Assembly (NCBI GenBank): GCA_030435675.1
Contig: CM059624.1
Coordinates: 5,542,769 to 5,606,768 of the forward strand
DNA length: 64,000 bases
Source: Steinernema hermaphroditum
Lineage: Eukaryota; Nematoda; Chromadorea; Rhabditida; Steinernematidae
Reading direction: 5' to 3'
The position numbers were made by a program, and so were the translations under genes. Shown here piece by piece: positions 13,194-24,658 of the stretch (position 1 is its first letter; the number at the start of each line of letters is the position of its first letter). Under the pieces are notes generated by a model. That model had not been told where the DNA came from. It made no database searches and worked only from the letters and a program-made list of their open reading frames with translations.

Positions 13194-14225
13194 CCCGCAG
13201 AGAGGTCATACGTGTAGCTTTTGTTTTTGAGGTGTTTGTGTTATTTATTGCCGAAATATGCAAAAGTTTAATAAAGATATATACATTCGATCATGAGGAC
13301 TATGCTTATCGAGTAGGATGAGAAATTGTAGAAAGTATGTTTTCGAAGCTCTTACAGCTCCAACCTAGAATATGTCCTATCGGCAGAACTCGATCAAGTA
13401 CGATTCGCCGGTAAATTAATCAATGTATATGTGAATTTAACTTTTCGGAACGGTGGGTGATCGGTTGGTGATTGTGATCTTCTTGGCTAGATGGTGGAAC
13501 AACGTCAACCCTAACAACGTCTCACACGGCGTAAGCCTGTCTTTGAGTTAGTGTCAGCAAGAACGTATTATGATGTAATACATTGTTATTTCTGGGTATC
13601 AATTGGGAGAAAAAGACCCTGACCAGAGGCTCCAACACGCAATTCTCAGAGCAACCCTAAATAAAAGTTGTATTATGATGTAGGACATTCACTAAGCGTA
13701 GCTGTTTACGGTAGTAGTTCCTTGCAGCTGACGGCGACTTTGTTCTTTACTTGACGAATACGACGAATATATGATGATATATACACGTCAGAAAAAAATC
13801 TTGTTTTGGTAGAAATTATGAATCTTTCAAAGTCGGAGTCATTCTAAGCCCAATGAGCCATTGTGAATCGATGGGTGATTCATGAGAACTGTTAAAAAGG
13901 AACAAATTCGAGCAATGCTGACTCTGATTCGCTTTCATTTTGTGTTTGTGTAGCGACTTTTTTTTTGTGTAGCGACTACTGAAAAATAGTCTTTTATTTG
14001 CGTTACGATCGGTCTGGTCGTCAACTCGCTCTCTCTGAATAGGAGCGGTCGGTAAAACACTCGATAAGAAACTGGAGGGAGTTACCAGCATTGGATTTCA
14101 GATAATATCCTTGTCATATCAGATCTCACGAATTTATTACGACTTCTATGAAAATAATACAAAATAATACTATCTAAAGAATTCGGTTAGTACACACACG
14201 TAAATTCAGTCTCTTCGGCGTTTAT
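13194..14225. other. 3' flank and intergenic DNA
   Basis: Contains the poly(A) signal of the upstream gene at 13270-13275. No other gene signal was seen. A minus-strand frame at 13816-14091 has no domain. Confidence 0.4.
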
Positions 14226-14226
14226 T
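14221..14226 (-). terminator. poly(A) signal for tail (a), overlapping the stop
   Basis: AATAAA on the minus strand that shares a base with the TGA stop codon of tail exon (a). Such close placement gives a very short 3' untranslated region if it is used. Confidence 0.5.
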
Positions 14227-16786
14227 CAGCCTCTACGAGATCTGTAGCCACTGCCACAACTTCCGCCCGCAGCGCAATGAATGATAGCATACAAGAAGGC
14301 GATAAATAGGAACACATAACCGAAAATCTTCCAACATCTTCTGCAGTCTCTGCACCCGTCGCCCACACAGCCCGGTTCCTCCACATACGCCTCGCCGCTA
14401 CTCGTGTACCGTATGCGGTGACGAGCTACAAATCATCTTGAATTAATTGGGACACGGATAGCTAAATGGCTTGAAGGTTAAGTGATAGAATCCTACCTAA
14501 ATTACGGTCGTATTGAACAGGATCGATTTGAATGCGTGGAATTGGAAGTGGCGCGTTCTGTACGGCTGAAAAGGAGTAGAGATAAGGAAACTCTCACCTG
14601 GAAACTCATCTCAAGGAGTGGAGATAAAGGAGGAATAAAAGTACGAGAGCTTTACAGACAGAAAAGTGGTTTTGCAAAATTGGACCGAATTCAGTGTAGG
14701 AACTTTTCAACTCTTCAACCAGTAAAGTTCCATGTTTAAGTTAAGTTTATTTCAAAACGTTGAATTCTAGAGCTGTTCTATAGAGCCGATATATGTCTTT
14801 AGTGAGTTGTTATGTTCCGTTTTCTAGATTTATCCACAACTCTTCAATTTCTAAAGTTAGAATCTCACCTTGACGTTCTCCTGTTTCCACATTATAGCGA
14901 TAACTTCCCACATCTGCTGGCGGAGCCGAAGGCACTGGAGACGGCATCAGGGCGGTCGATTCGTCAGCTGTAATCCGAACATTTATCATTTCTTCCTGTT
15001 TTTGTATTCATCTCATTTCATCTCGAGAACCAGAAACATTTCTTCCACGCTCATGGACCCCCTCCTTTCAGCTTGTTCTTAGCTACTATGTGGTGCTTGA
15101 GCTTTACTATAGCTTTCGTGGGTCTCTTTGGACCAATGGGAAATAAAAATTATTTTGTTTTTCTCGGTCGGCATACCTTTCGCGAGGTTCGAAGTGCTGT
15201 GCTTCCCAGAACAGGTGAACTCTGTTCAGGATAGGTCTTTAAGGACTATTTGGACGGCACCTATCATTTGGGCGCACGTTCCGCAAGCTGTAATCTACAC
15301 CTTAAATATCTAGGCATAGTCCTAAACCTGAGCCTAAGATAAGTCTGGGTGTTGGGCCCCACGCAAAATGAACATAGGGCTCGCTTCGCTCGCCTGCAAT
15401 CTCAAATATCTATGCGCCCAAATGAACGAGCGCCCACGTGTACGTGTAGTGCTCCGCTATTTTGAAGGTGAGCATAGTCACGTGGGAAGTGAATGCAAGC
15501 GAAACTGAAGTGCATGACGATCATAACTCTGGACTTTATTACTTTTCTCGTCAACGCCATATGCATCACAGACTTCACTGATGATTCGGCAGCATATACT
15601 CAAGCAGCTACTCAATAGAATCGGCTGGTCATGGCCCGGATCAGAAGCACAATTATCACGATGAGGAAGCAGACTAGTCCGACCACGCAGCTGGCCCTTC
15701 TGGCCTCGGGCGACTGCGGCCCATAGCAGCAGTACTCGTAGCAGTCGCAAGAAGCCTCGCGTCGGTAGACGACGGGCGCGATTTCGATCCGATGCGGCGT
15801 CTGGTAGTGCACTGAAATGACATCGAAGGCTACTGAACGTGCCAGGCGTCGTCAGTTTATTGGAATTGTGTGTACATGGAGATCTCAGAGGATAGGGCTA
15901 TCTACCGGAAAACCGCAAGGACAGTATCACAATGACAAAGATGATCACGATCACAATGCAAAAAGCGGAGTAGATGGGATCGCGTTGGTTCCGACAACAA
16001 AAGCGGCGACACGAGACCGACTCTACGTTCTGGTAGTGGTAGGGATGGACGACCACTCCGACGGAGTTGTAGTATTCCACTGAAAGGAGAAGGTGTAGAG
16101 GTACGAGAGGACTGCACACAGCATAGATCTATAGCTTAACATGCAACCTGAAACGGACAAAGGACTACGGTAGTCGGATCATGTTTTGGGCATCCCAGCT
16201 GAACCTATGTGCAATATTACCTTGAACCTTTTGCAAAGGAAGCAAGGGCTAGTATCACCAGGAATTCTCACATATCCGCCATAAAAACAAAACTGAACTG
16301 GTGGATGCTAATTAGAACCTGGCAGGTGCATTCTCGCTATAACTTATAAACTCCCACATCACAACCAAAGATCAGCGCCAGGATAAGATTTAATTTGTTG
16401 TTACAACCGCTAATGACTGTCGTCTGACCTAAATATCGTAACCACCAGAGACCATTGAGGCGAAGTATCTAATTAGATGAATGTGCGTCATCGGCTATCT
16501 ATTGCGCGCTTGTCTTACTACGTCAGCCACGTCTTGTCAATGTAAAAAGAATAGTTTGTGATCGGTACTGTAAACATCGGACTCCATAAGGCGATAGAAG
16601 CAGAAGACATCATTTAGTAGCTGACAAACGCTTACCAGTTGGTCCTGGAAGTTTGGCCCCTGGAGGAGTATACGGTGGCGGGGGCGAGAAGATGGGTCTG
16701 TCCACGAATCCCGGCGGCGGCGGAGCTGTCGCCATCTGGGGGTTGTACGGTGGACTGTATGGCAGTTGGCTGTTGGGAATGCTCAT
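14226..16786 (-). CDS. proline-rich head plus Cys-rich membrane tail, long form (a)
   Basis: Exons 16636-16786, 14869-14967, 14497-14565 and 14226-14425 all meet in phase 1 and give 172 residues. The ATG at 16786 lies two bases after an acceptor (atttcag), consistent with trans-splicing. The shared head is proline-rich with PPPPY (FSPPPPYTPPG). The middle exons add DESTALMPSPVPSAPP and a stretch ending VQYDRNL. The last exon has five cysteines (GCVGDGCRDCRRCW), one hydrophobic span (IFGYVFLFIAFLYAIIHC) and a Gly/Arg tail ending SRRG. The stop overlaps a poly(A) signal at 14221-14226. The family is not recognised. The layout resembles small Cys-rich membrane adaptor proteins, but no LITAF CxxC pair follows the span. 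Confidence 0.65.
15535..15540 (-). terminator. poly(A) signal for tail (b)
   Basis: AATAAA on the minus strand, about 70 bases after the stop of tail exon (b). Confidence 0.55.
15612..16786 (-). CDS. same gene, alternative tail form (b)
   Basis: The head exon 16636-16786 joins in phase 1 to terminal exon 15612-15811 (acceptor atttcag), giving 116 residues. This tail reads HYQTPHRIEIAPVVYRR, then CDCYEYCC, then one span (VVGLVCFLIVIIVLLI), ending AMTSRFY. It has no methionine before the membrane span and only about 86 bases separate it from the preceding tail exon, so it cannot easily be a separate gene with its own first exon. Its own poly(A) signal is at 15535-15540. It is best read as an alternative last exon. 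Confidence 0.6.
15856..15861 (-). terminator. poly(A) signal for tail (c)
   Basis: AATAAA on the minus strand, 37 bases after the stop of tail exon (c). Confidence 0.6.
15898..16786 (-). CDS. same gene, alternative tail form (c)
   Basis: The head exon 16636-16786 joins in phase 1 to terminal exon 15898-16079 (acceptor ctttcag), giving 110 residues. The tail reads EYYNSVGVVVHPYHYQNV, then a Cys cluster (SCRRFCCRN), one very hydrophobic span (FCIVIVIIFVIVILSL), and ends RFSGR. There is no internal methionine. A poly(A) signal follows at 15856-15861. This is the tail nearest the head exon and so the shortest default transcript. Confidence 0.6.
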
Positions 16787-19543
16787 CTCTGAAATCACGT
16801 CGTCGTTCAGAAACGCACTAATCAACGCGGCTGAGAAAGGAAAACGAGCTTAGGCCGCGCGTTCGCCTCGTTTCCATGGTACTCAAAGTTTTACTTCTGC
16901 GTCTCACACGTTCGCGGGGTGGCTAGGCGGTGCGTTTCCACCGGAACTCGGAAATTGGGCTTCGTGGCTAGGAGAGGTAAACAGTAAATAATGGACGAGA
17001 TAGTAAACATAAATCACCTTGATGAGTTTTCTTGTACAGTTTTCTTGATTGTGAAGGAAGGAGGGAAGGTCGGGCGGAGGATCACGCAACTGAACTCTAG
17101 TTAGAGAAGCTGACCGTAGGTAGTTAATGGAATTGAACTTTACGAACGGCATCGACTGTCGTTTCAGGTCTGTTTAAATGAGCAATCATCAGCGTCCACA
17201 TTGACGCCTTTGTGTTGTGGAGATCATGGCTTGATCAGATATGCACATCAGCATTAGAAATAAGAGGTCGCGGTCTCTACTACATGACAATAAAATGAGA
17301 GATATGAATAAGGTATGGACATGCAAGCCATATAACAATACAATGACCTCATTGAATTCACATTGAGGAGAAATTCCTCGAATATTTTACATTAGAGGGC
17401 ACTTCGGAATTACGTCAATGACTAAAGCTACGTAAGTGGTTTATTTTTAGCGATGGATTACAATTTTAATTCCACTCATATTTTCGTGACGGAATGTTTT
17501 TTAAAACTCACTAAAAATACACATGAGGGAACGTTGAATAACTGTTGTTCACATCGTGTTTTTGTACTGACAGAAAATGTTTCTTCTCGATTTTGTGCAT
17601 TAGTCAATCCTCCCACAAATAATTAACCTTTCTGGGGAGTGCGGGAGTGTCACTATGCCTTGATCGCTGGGAGCAAAGTCCATGAAAGTCCTCGAAAGGC
17701 TCATCTGTCTCTAAGTTAACGCAAATTTTTGAAAAATATATGTAAATTTCAGTTTTAATGGAGTTAAATTGAATTAAAAACAAGTCCGGATTTGTTGGTC
17801 CGGACAGCGATCGGCATCACTTCTACGACAAAAAAAACGACCCCGCCAAGCACCGCTGAAAGGCTGCAACACAAGCCGAAGGGAATTTAGCCTCCTTGAG
17901 GTCCACCCCATTTCTTCCGGAATTCAACTCTTTGCCGCCTTTGACTCTGTTTCCGTGACCTGAGCAGAAGTGGTGTGACATTGTGCTTTTTGTGCTAATA
18001 AGACGTCTTGCCTCAGCGTAATGCCATTGATCCGGGAAGGTAAAAGTTGTAAATTTGTTAAATTATGGGACAAGTGCATTTCCATACGTAGCCTTGTGAA
18101 AAGAACCTCAGTTCTGAATGCCTGGCACGACTGATTTCTGGGAAAGTGAACGTTTAAGGTGCAAAGAACCGAAAGGAAGTGGCTTACAACTTGGACCGAT
18201 ACGATTGGCATTTTGCCGTTGTTCGCTTCTCTGTTTCGTTTTCCGACCGATATCACGCTTGGACGGCCACACTTGGATGCTCACGGAAATGTCATTCCAG
18301 ACTTCCGTCGTGATGCCCTCTTGTTTATTCGATAAAGCCGTCGACAAGGAGTGATATGAGCACAACTCAAGCTTTCTGGAGACATAATGTAATCACGATA
18401 AATGTAATCTTGAACCAATGCGCATGAATAGGTAAATATGACTGATGAGGGAGAAGAAGTAATAAGGAGCCCATGAACAAAGGGACATAGATTTTTTGTA
18501 ATCAGTATATCAGTTCTGGCATTGGGTATGCTCATGGGCATGAGCAAAGATTGATGGATTTATGCATTGTTAATGGTGTTTGCCAGAACCGATATGCGCA
18601 TAACATGGCGATGTTAGGTCTCAGCAGCATAGAGCAGATTTATGTCGTATGGTGTATGCGTGAAACGATGCGGAGTAGAAACAAGCATAGAAACGTTCTC
18701 GTCATATCTTCATTTCTCGTTGTTTAATGGGAGAAAAGTCTATCAAGGGAAGAAAGTGAACGCTACGTTAGAACGCATCATTTTGAAAAGATTCGAAAAA
18801 ACCTATTTGAGGACCTACAGATCATCCAGTCCTTATTACGGATCTCTAAGCTCTAAAAGGGCCGGCATCATAAAATTCCGCCGAATACCACGAAACACAG
18901 AATCGATAATTCGAAATGTTTTTATCGCCCTTGGCGCTCATTTCCTGACAAAAAAAGTACTTCGTTAAATCGCACACGTGATAGAATTAGAGTAAAACCC
19001 GAGAATCAACAGAACAAAACAAACCATCCAGAACACAAGCTCGGCTCTTTTGCTCGCACGTTTGGTCTCTATATTCTGTTCCTCTTTTATGTATGTCCTT
19101 TTAGAACAACCAAAACAGAACACAAAATCGTCGACACGGAAGTATGTGCGCGGAACGTTTCAGGCATCGAATCGATAGCGAGAAACGTGCGGGTGGAGGG
19201 CGAACGGCGAAGAGAGGAGCGGAACGCTCCCTGCTCTTATAGGCTCTGTCCCCAGCAGACTGCCATTCGGCAGCGTTATTTCGTCGTGACGTCAGAGCGA
19301 GTTTTTTGGAGAGAACATTATTCTTGGCGTCCACACATCACATTGACTCGACTCCAAGAATAGAACGTGACGTACCTCATATTCGAACATGTATTTCGAA
19401 AAAGTTTAGAGGAAGAGTTTCAAAGAACCATTTCTCGTGACGAAATTTAGGAAGTTGTTCATTTCTAGGAACGATCCACGTTGAAGAACGTCATAGCGTA
19501 TTCACAATTTCGCAAAAAGGCACTAACAAGAAGAGGTTCTAAC

Positions 19544-19816
19544 ATGTCGCACACTGATTCGGCTGAAATTTGGCATGGAGGTTGGCATGCCAGAGTGTAG
19601 CGGAACCTGATAGGTTTCATCGGTGAATGGCGGGTTTAAGCTATAGTTTATAGTGGATTTTGTCCTCTGTAATTGTAAGGTCCTAACACGTCTTATCTGT
19701 ATCTTGACCATTTCTTTGAGGTTTTGTGAGGTCATTCACCGATGAAATCTATGGTTCTGCTACACTCTGGCATGCCAACCTCCATGCCAAATTTCAGCCG
19801 AATCGGCGTGGGACAG
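19544..19816. repeat. foldback (inverted-repeat) element
   Basis: Left arm 19556-19629 and right arm 19733-19804 are near-perfect reverse complements over about 72 bases. The pairing continues more weakly outward to about 19544 and 19816. Both arms contain the core TTGGCATGGAGGTTGGCATG or its complement. The roughly 100-base centre has no reading frame. This is a typical non-autonomous MITE-like structure. Confidence 0.8.
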
Positions 19817-20491
19817 TTTGGGACCATTTCTTGTAAGTACATTTCCTATTGGAGGAGAGCTACCAATTAGATTAAAAGCGTGTGTCGAGTAGAAGTGTGT
19901 AGAAGAGAGCTAGGATGTTATTCGGAGAAAGCAATCTCTTTTGTTGTTTTTTAAGCAACGAAAGACACCTAACAATTCGAAGAATGCAATCCATGCCCCC
20001 ATGTAAGCTTAAGAACAGAGAATCTGAGGGGCTGGCTGTATACAAGAATTGTGCACATAATTAATTTCGTGAGAAGGTAAAGTTAGGATTTAGGCTGCGG
20101 CTGGACCGCAGACGAGCTCTATATTCATTTTTTTTGGATCACTTCACTCGGACAAAATGTTGTCGGGACTTTCGGAGACCTCCTTCCATTTCGCGGCTTC
20201 GACGTCCGAAGACAGGAGCTCTGACGCTTCGAAGCTTGCCCGACCAATACAGAATTGATCCAGAGAAGCCGATTCGGTCCATGTCGCCCGTCCGCATGAC
20301 TTCCCGATGGAAGTTTTTTTTGGAAGATGGAAGTTTATAGGCTTGTAAAAAGTGCGTAGTGCGCGTAGTGTATGCAAATCTGGAAATAACGCGACGGTGG
20401 ACCTCACAATGGTACGGTCAAACATATAGCGCTAAGATCGACGCAAGACTGAGTGAGTAAACGGTGGGTGTATAAACTGTGTATCAGTGGT

Positions 20492-20604
20492 CGGTCTTTT
20501 TGGTGACATATGGTTCGGCTTACGATCCACGCCAGCCATGACGGATCATTGTTGCGGGGCGATCATTGTTCCAAGAACGATCGTTCACTCAATTCTTTCG
20601 GCGA
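20492..20604. repeat. dispersed repeat, copy 1
   Basis: Shares blocks such as TTCGGCTTACG, GGGCGATCA and CACTCAA, in the same order and spacing, with 29994-30105. No coding content was found. Confidence 0.45.
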
Positions 20605-21274
20605 CCTCCGACAGAGCGATCCCACATGTGGACACAAATAAAAGTCACCCTCAAGTATGCATGATACTTTTTTGCAGTGCTAAAGATGTGTCCGACCTCT
20701 GATCAAAGTGAAAAGACCAAATCTGGGTTACACGCACCCAACAAGTGAGTAACGCGAACATTCCCACGTCGCTATGTCAAAAATCGGTCACTTTAAACAC
20801 ACCGCACGCATTTCGTGTTTGGCTTTTAGTTTTCTTGCTACACAAATTGCGTCACAAAGAAAGCTCATCCCGATGGAGGCGCACGCTGTGGAAACTCATA
20901 TGAGAAGCTTAGAGCTATTAATGAAATAGGTCTTATTAGGGCACTAGGGGGGGAGGGGAAAGCGTCCTTGCGTCTTTAAGTTCTACTTCTCTTCCACGTT
21001 TCAAGTAGTTGTATGTCTCCTCCTTTCTTGTTAGATTATTCTTATATCATTGTATTATTTCTCATCCTAGAAATCCGGTGTGAGACTGATATTATTTATT
21101 AGCTGTAGTAGGAATCGATCCTAACATCCAGGATCTGGGAATTCATACGTACACAGTACTTCTCGAGCCACACAGTGACCGTACATTATACGTATCGTAG
21201 AAATAATGTTTATTCCGTCTAATGTTATTTGAAATCTTGGAGCAGGTTCACCATTTTCGTAGAAAAGAGAAGAG

Positions 21275-21753
21275 CTAGCGGCCGTACAGTCTTAAATTCA
21301 CGCAGATTAGATTCGATTCGACAAAGGAGCGACTAATACAGTTATCTGTGCAAATGTGACCCAAGGTGGTGGACGAATCGCTGTTCTGAGTTCTGTAACA
21401 ATCGTCATCGTCGCATAGACAGATCTTTTGGTCATTTTGACATGAAACCACGGAGGTCGATGTCTGCTTAGAGAATGTAACAATTTTGGCCTTCTGGCAG
21501 GTCTCAACTGAAACGCGGACGGCTATGAAGGAATCTGAATGTTACCCCTACCATCCCTTAACGTTCCGTCTTGCTGAGGCTCGATTTGAAGTGGTGAATA
21601 GATAGTAATTATAACGTAGTCGTCTTCTTCTTTTGTTGTCGTTGTGGGCTCAACGGTGGTCGTGGTCACCGATGGTCCTCCCCCTGGGACAGTGCGGACA
21701 CAGGCCCATGATAGCGAGGCGGTCACAAAAAGTAGAAATACAGCAAGTCTCAT
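21275..21753 (-). CDS. secreted Thr-rich and Cys-rich protein
   Basis: Two exons, 21546-21753 and 21275-21507, give 146 residues. ATG at 21753 starts a signal peptide (MRLAVFLLFVTASLSWAC). A Thr-rich, probably O-glycosylated stretch follows (VTTTTVEPTTTTKEEDD), then an acidic/aliphatic segment. Exon 2 has spaced cysteines (ETCQK, SCQNDQKICLCDDDDC, HICTDNC). Two donors six bases apart (gtaaca and gtaggg) both keep phase 1. No known domain is recognised, though secretion is well supported. It lies just downstream of a transposon-rich block. Confidence 0.6.
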
Positions 21754-22457
21754 TGTGTTAAATGTCGCCCTAAGTTGATCTAGGCACAAATTTATGTTCA
21801 CGCAAATGTGGGTCACTTGCGTTCGGTGTCGTAATCGATCACCATTGTTTCAAGAAGTCAGAGAAAGCAGTCTTTTATGAGAACGAACAGGTCATCATCG
21901 TGTGATCGTTTTGCAATCCACAACGGTAGCAATTGCAACACAGGATATGTGTACAGTTGCTGTACAAATATTGGGTTGGTACATTGAAAACGGGCCATTT
22001 TTGTAATGATTGTTTACTTGCTTTGTTTCAACCATTTCACTTCAAGGTATTTACCATTTGATTGAAGAACCTCAGCCCACTCCTCGGGCAAAGGATCCAA
22101 TGTTCGTAGAATATGCGCAGTTTCGAGTTAAAAAATGTTTTGGTCTCATTTTCGACCTATTTGTCTTATTTGGAGTGATTTCTTCTAATATCGTCGTTTG
22201 TGAACGAGCGCAGATGATGATCAGATAGAGCTAAGAGAGTGCTATATAAGAAGCAAAAAAGGAATCTCGCACCACAAAGTAGAGAGCCATTGTGAGGGTC
22301 AACTTGAAAATGTGAGGTCTCAGACACCAAATTGTGAAGTGCGACTTTTCCCACATTTGGCCTCTATTTTCATAAAGTAGAAATGAGCTCGAGGAGTCGC
22401 TATGTAGGAATGGTAGCTGTGAACGATAGCTACCTGCTGCATGACCCCATTGTCTGT

Positions 22458-23560
22458 TATACAGGGTGTTCCATAAGTTCTGTAACGGATTTCAAAATGT
22501 GTGTTTTGAGTTGATTTTTTTTGCTTTTCACTTATTTTGACGTTTACTGCGCTTTTCTTGGCCCTTTTTTATCTTATATCCACTGTTTCCCTGATATTCC
22601 GCAATATTATAAGAATTTGTCATGGCCTCCAAAGAAAAGAGTTTCGCGGCCGTTTCGTATTTCGCGGAAGGAGGTCAAAATCGGACATTGGAAAGTTGCT
22701 GAATCTGGCTCGCGGAAAGCTTGTACCGCAGCGAAACGACTTCTGCGCCTTTATGAAGCCGCGAAATTCATATAACCTAGTCCTAGAAGTGAAAGACCGA
22801 AGAGTGCGCGAACCAGATTGATGATTTAAGGTGTGAAGAAGCGATTTCCGGAGTGCAACATTAGAAAAATGGCCTTGGACTCCAAAAATATTGAAACCAT
22901 CCACCCAATGCATTGTGAACGATAACCTGAAGCTAATCTCGCCCAGAAAATCCACTGGATACGTGCCGACGCATCACAGAAAGAAGTATAGAAGGGAAAA
23001 ATGGAAGAGTCTGATAGCCGTGGCCACGAGCAAAGAAATTCGTTTACCCCTGTTCACGGCTCAATTAATTTTTTCGATTAAATTATTCCTAAATCAGCAT
23101 AACGAGTGAGTTTTCCATGAAGCAGGTTCTTCTCGATCTGTTGAGTTCAAAAGCAACCAATTCCCGTCGAAGCCCGTCATGGTATGCGCTAAAATATGCG
23201 GGATGGGCACGGGAAGGACATGTGGCCCTTCATTAGCGCCGACCTGAGCCCACTGGACTATACCATCTATGGATTCTTGGAGAGTGAAGTCTCGCGAATC
23301 CAGCACACTAGCTTAAACAGTCTGAAGCGATCTCTGGAGCGAGCATAGGCGATGAACTGCTCGTGGCCACGACGAAGAATTTTAGAAAACTTCTTGAAGC
23401 CTTTTCTCCCACTGAATGTGGCGATTTCAATTAATCGTTATAGATAATTGTTCTCCTGGTTCTCTTTTATAGGTGTACCGATTTTCACACGAATCCGTTG
23501 GATTTTCGTCGAGATATAGCCATTTTTAGGCGTTACAGAACTTATGGAACACCCTGTATA
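22458..23560. mobile_element. mariner/Tc1-type element nested in the outer one
   Basis: Perfect 30-base inverted repeats at 22458-22487 and 23531-23560 (CAGGGTGTTCCATAAGTTCT in the core), with TA at both outer edges. At about 1.1 kb this is the normal size of a mariner. It sits entirely inside 21969-23974, so it inserted later. Confidence 0.8.
22622..23432 (+). pseudogene. broken mariner-family transposase
   Basis: Between the inner terminal repeats, fragments of transposase can be read in different frames. The N-terminal part begins MASKEKSF. The C-terminal part carries the family-typical DLSPLDYTIYGFLESEV block near 23243-23290, followed by SLNSLKRSLERA. Many stops and frameshifts separate them, so no active enzyme is encoded. 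Confidence 0.6.
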
Positions 23561-24165
23561 GTACTGTAGTACTTAACCAATTGGAAACACTGGCGATAAC
23601 AGAAAATGGTGATCCGAAAAGGCCGATTTTTTGAGATTAGCTCATGATGTGACATGTGACCAACACAGCGATAGGTGCATTCGGTATTTAAGACGATTTA
23701 CGTGTTTGAAGGCAGTCACCGTCCATCACACAATTAGCCCGTACAATTAGCCCATCACTTCGCATTTTGCCATCTGGAGGTGCCAAAAAATGACCATAAA
23801 AAATGAATAGACCTCTAACATTAAGAGGAATGCAATGGACAGGTGTCGAATCATAGAGTGGGGTGAGAGTTCACTATACTTCACAAAGCAGCCATCTATT
23901 TTGCGACAAGTGTGAACATGACGAAAAAAATGAATGTTTACCAAGTGGCCCATTTTCAATGTGCCAACCCAGTACAAATATCATTGTGATGTCGCTACTG
24001 TAGTTCAAGTTTTCTCCTCCAACAAAGCGATCGTGTTATATCCCTGAACCAGAATGGACCTGTTCTATTCCCCGATGCGGTGTGTAGCAGCGAAAATGTA
24101 ACAGTTTTCTTCAGTCAATTTTTGAAACCATGTATCGTTTCGTATTCGTATTCTATTGAGTTAAA

Positions 24166-24248
24166 ACATTGAAAATGACCGTTTTTAAAAGTGATGTTTA
24201 AAGACCGTAAAGACGCATATTTCGCTTAAGGTATTTACTATTCGATTG
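24166..24248 (+). repeat. fragment of the outer mariner family
   Basis: Aligns loosely with 21982-22065: ACATTGAAAA, then TTTTT, then AAGGTATTTAC-ATT-GATTG in the same order. It has no second terminal repeat, so it looks like an old truncated copy. Confidence 0.4.
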
Positions 24249-24658
24249 CGCCAGAAAGATAAGGCCTATTGACTGCAGAATTTATCGGGCAACAAATTTG
24301 TGTAATTTATTTTCCACAAGAAGCGGTATTTCCCATCATGCCGACAGATGATTTAATAGATTCGGCCGACTCATTTAGTAGGCCCCGCCTTTCTGGCGCA
24401 AGTTTGAATACTCGGGGTAAATCGGCAACTCTGACGTCTTCCTTCTAACGGTAAATTTGCACGTTGGTGTAGGCGCTATTCAATTTTCCCACAAGTTCGT
24501 CTATCAATTCAGAAACGTACCAGTCTTTGGTTCAAATTATTCACTTATTTCATACAGCTGCGCAGTCTGTATAATAGGATTCATGAGAGAGGAATTTTTC
24601 ATTTATTTGAACACTTGTGACATTTCTGCAAAATAGAAACGCACATCCCCATCCAATA

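Larger units (their letters stand above)
16787..21274. other. intergenic region with foldback repeat
   Basis: No gene supported over 4.5 kb. It holds a foldback element at 19544-19816 and one copy of a dispersed repeat at 20492-20604. A GC-richer stretch at 19130-19330 could be a promoter. The 18642-18968 frame has no recognisable domain. Confidence 0.4.
21969..23974. mobile_element. degenerate mariner-type element, outer copy
   Basis: Terminal inverted repeats of about 29 bases at 21969-21997 and 23946-23974 share TGGGTTGG, ACATTGAAAA and GGGCCA with three mismatches. They resemble mariner ends. The interior is about 0.9 kb after removing the inner insertion and has no intact transposase frame. 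Confidence 0.6.

Noticed and set aside
18642..18968. 108-codon open frame, basic
   Set aside because: No signal peptide, membrane span, known motif or splice partner.
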